Positions 41,312 through 41,493 of a DNA stretch of 41,493 nucleotides are shown piece by piece. The notes beneath the pieces were generated by a model. It made no database searches, had not been told where the DNA came from, and saw nothing but the letters and a program-made list of their open reading frames with translations. Each line of letters starts with the position of its first letter. Position 1 is the first letter of the stretch. Location of the stretch: positions 1 to 41,493 of the forward strand of contig DVGU01000006.1 of the NCBI GenBank assembly GCA_018712565.1. The letters run 5' to 3'. Source of the stretch: Candidatus Faecimonas gallistercoris. Lineage in GTDB: Bacteria; Bacillota_I; Bacilli_A; RF39; UBA660. The translations under genes were made by a program, and so were the position numbers.

Positions 41312-41493
41312 TTTCGATCTCCTCCTTTTTTGAAATTCTACTTGATATAACACAAGCAGAGTATAAAAAAATGACAAAATAAATTTTGTCATGCGTCCCT
41401 TTTCAGGGACTTTTTCTTTTGATATAATTCTATCATGGAACATATGGATATTAATCAATTTAATTGTTGGGCCAAGAATCATATTTTTGATGA
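41312..41493 (-). promoter_or_regulatory. Leader of the adhesin-sortase operon with two hairpins
   Basis: In minus-strand order: hairpin GTCCC-TGAAAA-GGGAC (41411-41396), then ATGACAAAAT-TT-ATTTTGTCAT followed by seven Ts (about 41392-41364), a textbook terminator. A 60-base segment then runs to the ribosome site. Either an upstream gene outside the window ends here, or the adhesin operon is attenuated. No gene is visible in the last ~80 bases. Confidence 0.6.

Larger units (their letters stand above)
18126..41493. mobile_element. Integrative and conjugative element, one end plus ~23.4 kb, continues past the window
   Basis: The segment carries a complete set of conjugation hallmarks. These are a large serine recombinase next to the junction, VirD4 coupling protein, MobP-type relaxase with an oriT-like region, VirB4, PrgI, TrbL/VirB6-like protein, pilin-like protein, M23 wall peptidase and two SSB-like proteins. 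Cargo includes an ABC-F ATPase, a DNA methyltransferase and a sortase/adhesin pair. It interrupts the PBP gene. The far end and the PBP 5' half are not in the window. Confidence 0.93.

Noticed and set aside
41340-41420. A GEMM/c-di-GMP-I riboswitch upstream of the adhesin, suggested by GGGACGCA
   Set aside because: Only this short word matches; the conserved GNRA tetraloop helix, receptor and P3 of GEMM are absent, and the hairpins are simple.
1-41493. tRNA or rRNA genes
   Set aside because: I saw no rRNA segment or convincing tRNA cloverleaf. The three-way junction at 36148-36228 has three stems only and no tRNA consensus bases.

Overview
The window is AT-rich, low-GC Bacillota DNA, most likely from an uncultured gut-type Bacilli/Clostridia relative. 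That lineage guess is an inference from the division-cluster genes, the Shine-Dalgarno (SD) style and the standard code with TGA stops. Nearly all genes lie on the minus strand, so the window reads operon-wise from right to left. It has two parts: about 18 kb of chromosome (1 to ~18.13 kb) and the first ~23.4 kb of an integrative and conjugative element (ICE) that runs off the right edge.

Chromosome, by coordinate: the 5' end of an IS605-type tnpB; an operon of a membrane protein of unknown function, yceD and rpmF; a glycine-betaine/choline-type ABC importer (fused permease/binding protein plus CBS-domain ATPase); a NatAB/YhaQP-like ABC exporter; an M18 aminopeptidase; one plus-strand membrane protein; a two-gene SufCB (SMS-like) Fe-S assembly unit; a GT2 glycosyltransferase; a FtsW/RodA-family SEDS protein; mraY; a long coiled-coil protein of unknown function; and an ASCH-cytidine deaminase fusion. 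The fusion is preceded by a promoter, a 21-codon leader ORF and mutually exclusive antiterminator/terminator hairpins. The chromosomal part ends in the 3' piece of a class B penicillin-binding protein with a PASTA domain, cut at its SxN active-site motif by the ICE.

ICE, from its attachment end rightwards: large serine recombinase, small conserved protein, VirD4 coupling protein, several small accessory proteins, an XRE regulator with a DNA methyltransferase, a DUF4177-like small protein and an ABC-F ATPase (probable ribosome protection) with a six-codon leader peptide. Next come a tyrosine recombinase, a MobP-type relaxase with accessory DNA-binding proteins, and a palindrome-rich probable oriT carrying TATCCTGC. 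The transfer apparatus follows: M23 peptidase, a conserved element protein, VirB4, PrgI, a TrbL/VirB6-like channel protein and a small pilin-like protein. After these come a compact three-way-junction RNA/terminator, SSB, a degenerate resolvase-DUF3846 fusion, a second SSB-like OB protein, a winged-helix protein beside iteron-like repeats, a sortase and a thioester/SpaA adhesin with a VPNTG anchor.

The points I consider most novel are these. (1) The antibiotic-attenuator-like leader of the ASCH-cytidine deaminase gene. (2) Use of AUA/AUU start codons at ideal SD spacing by several ICE genes, which makes VirB4, the OB protein and the XRE protein wrongly truncated, absent or mis-started in an ATG/GTG/TTG-only ORF track. 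(3) An L27-like, Prp-type cleavable N-terminal extension on ribosomal protein L32. (4) ICE integration into the SxN codons of a division PBP gene. (5) A tightly packed three-way-junction RNA between the DNA-processing and mating-channel genes of the ICE.
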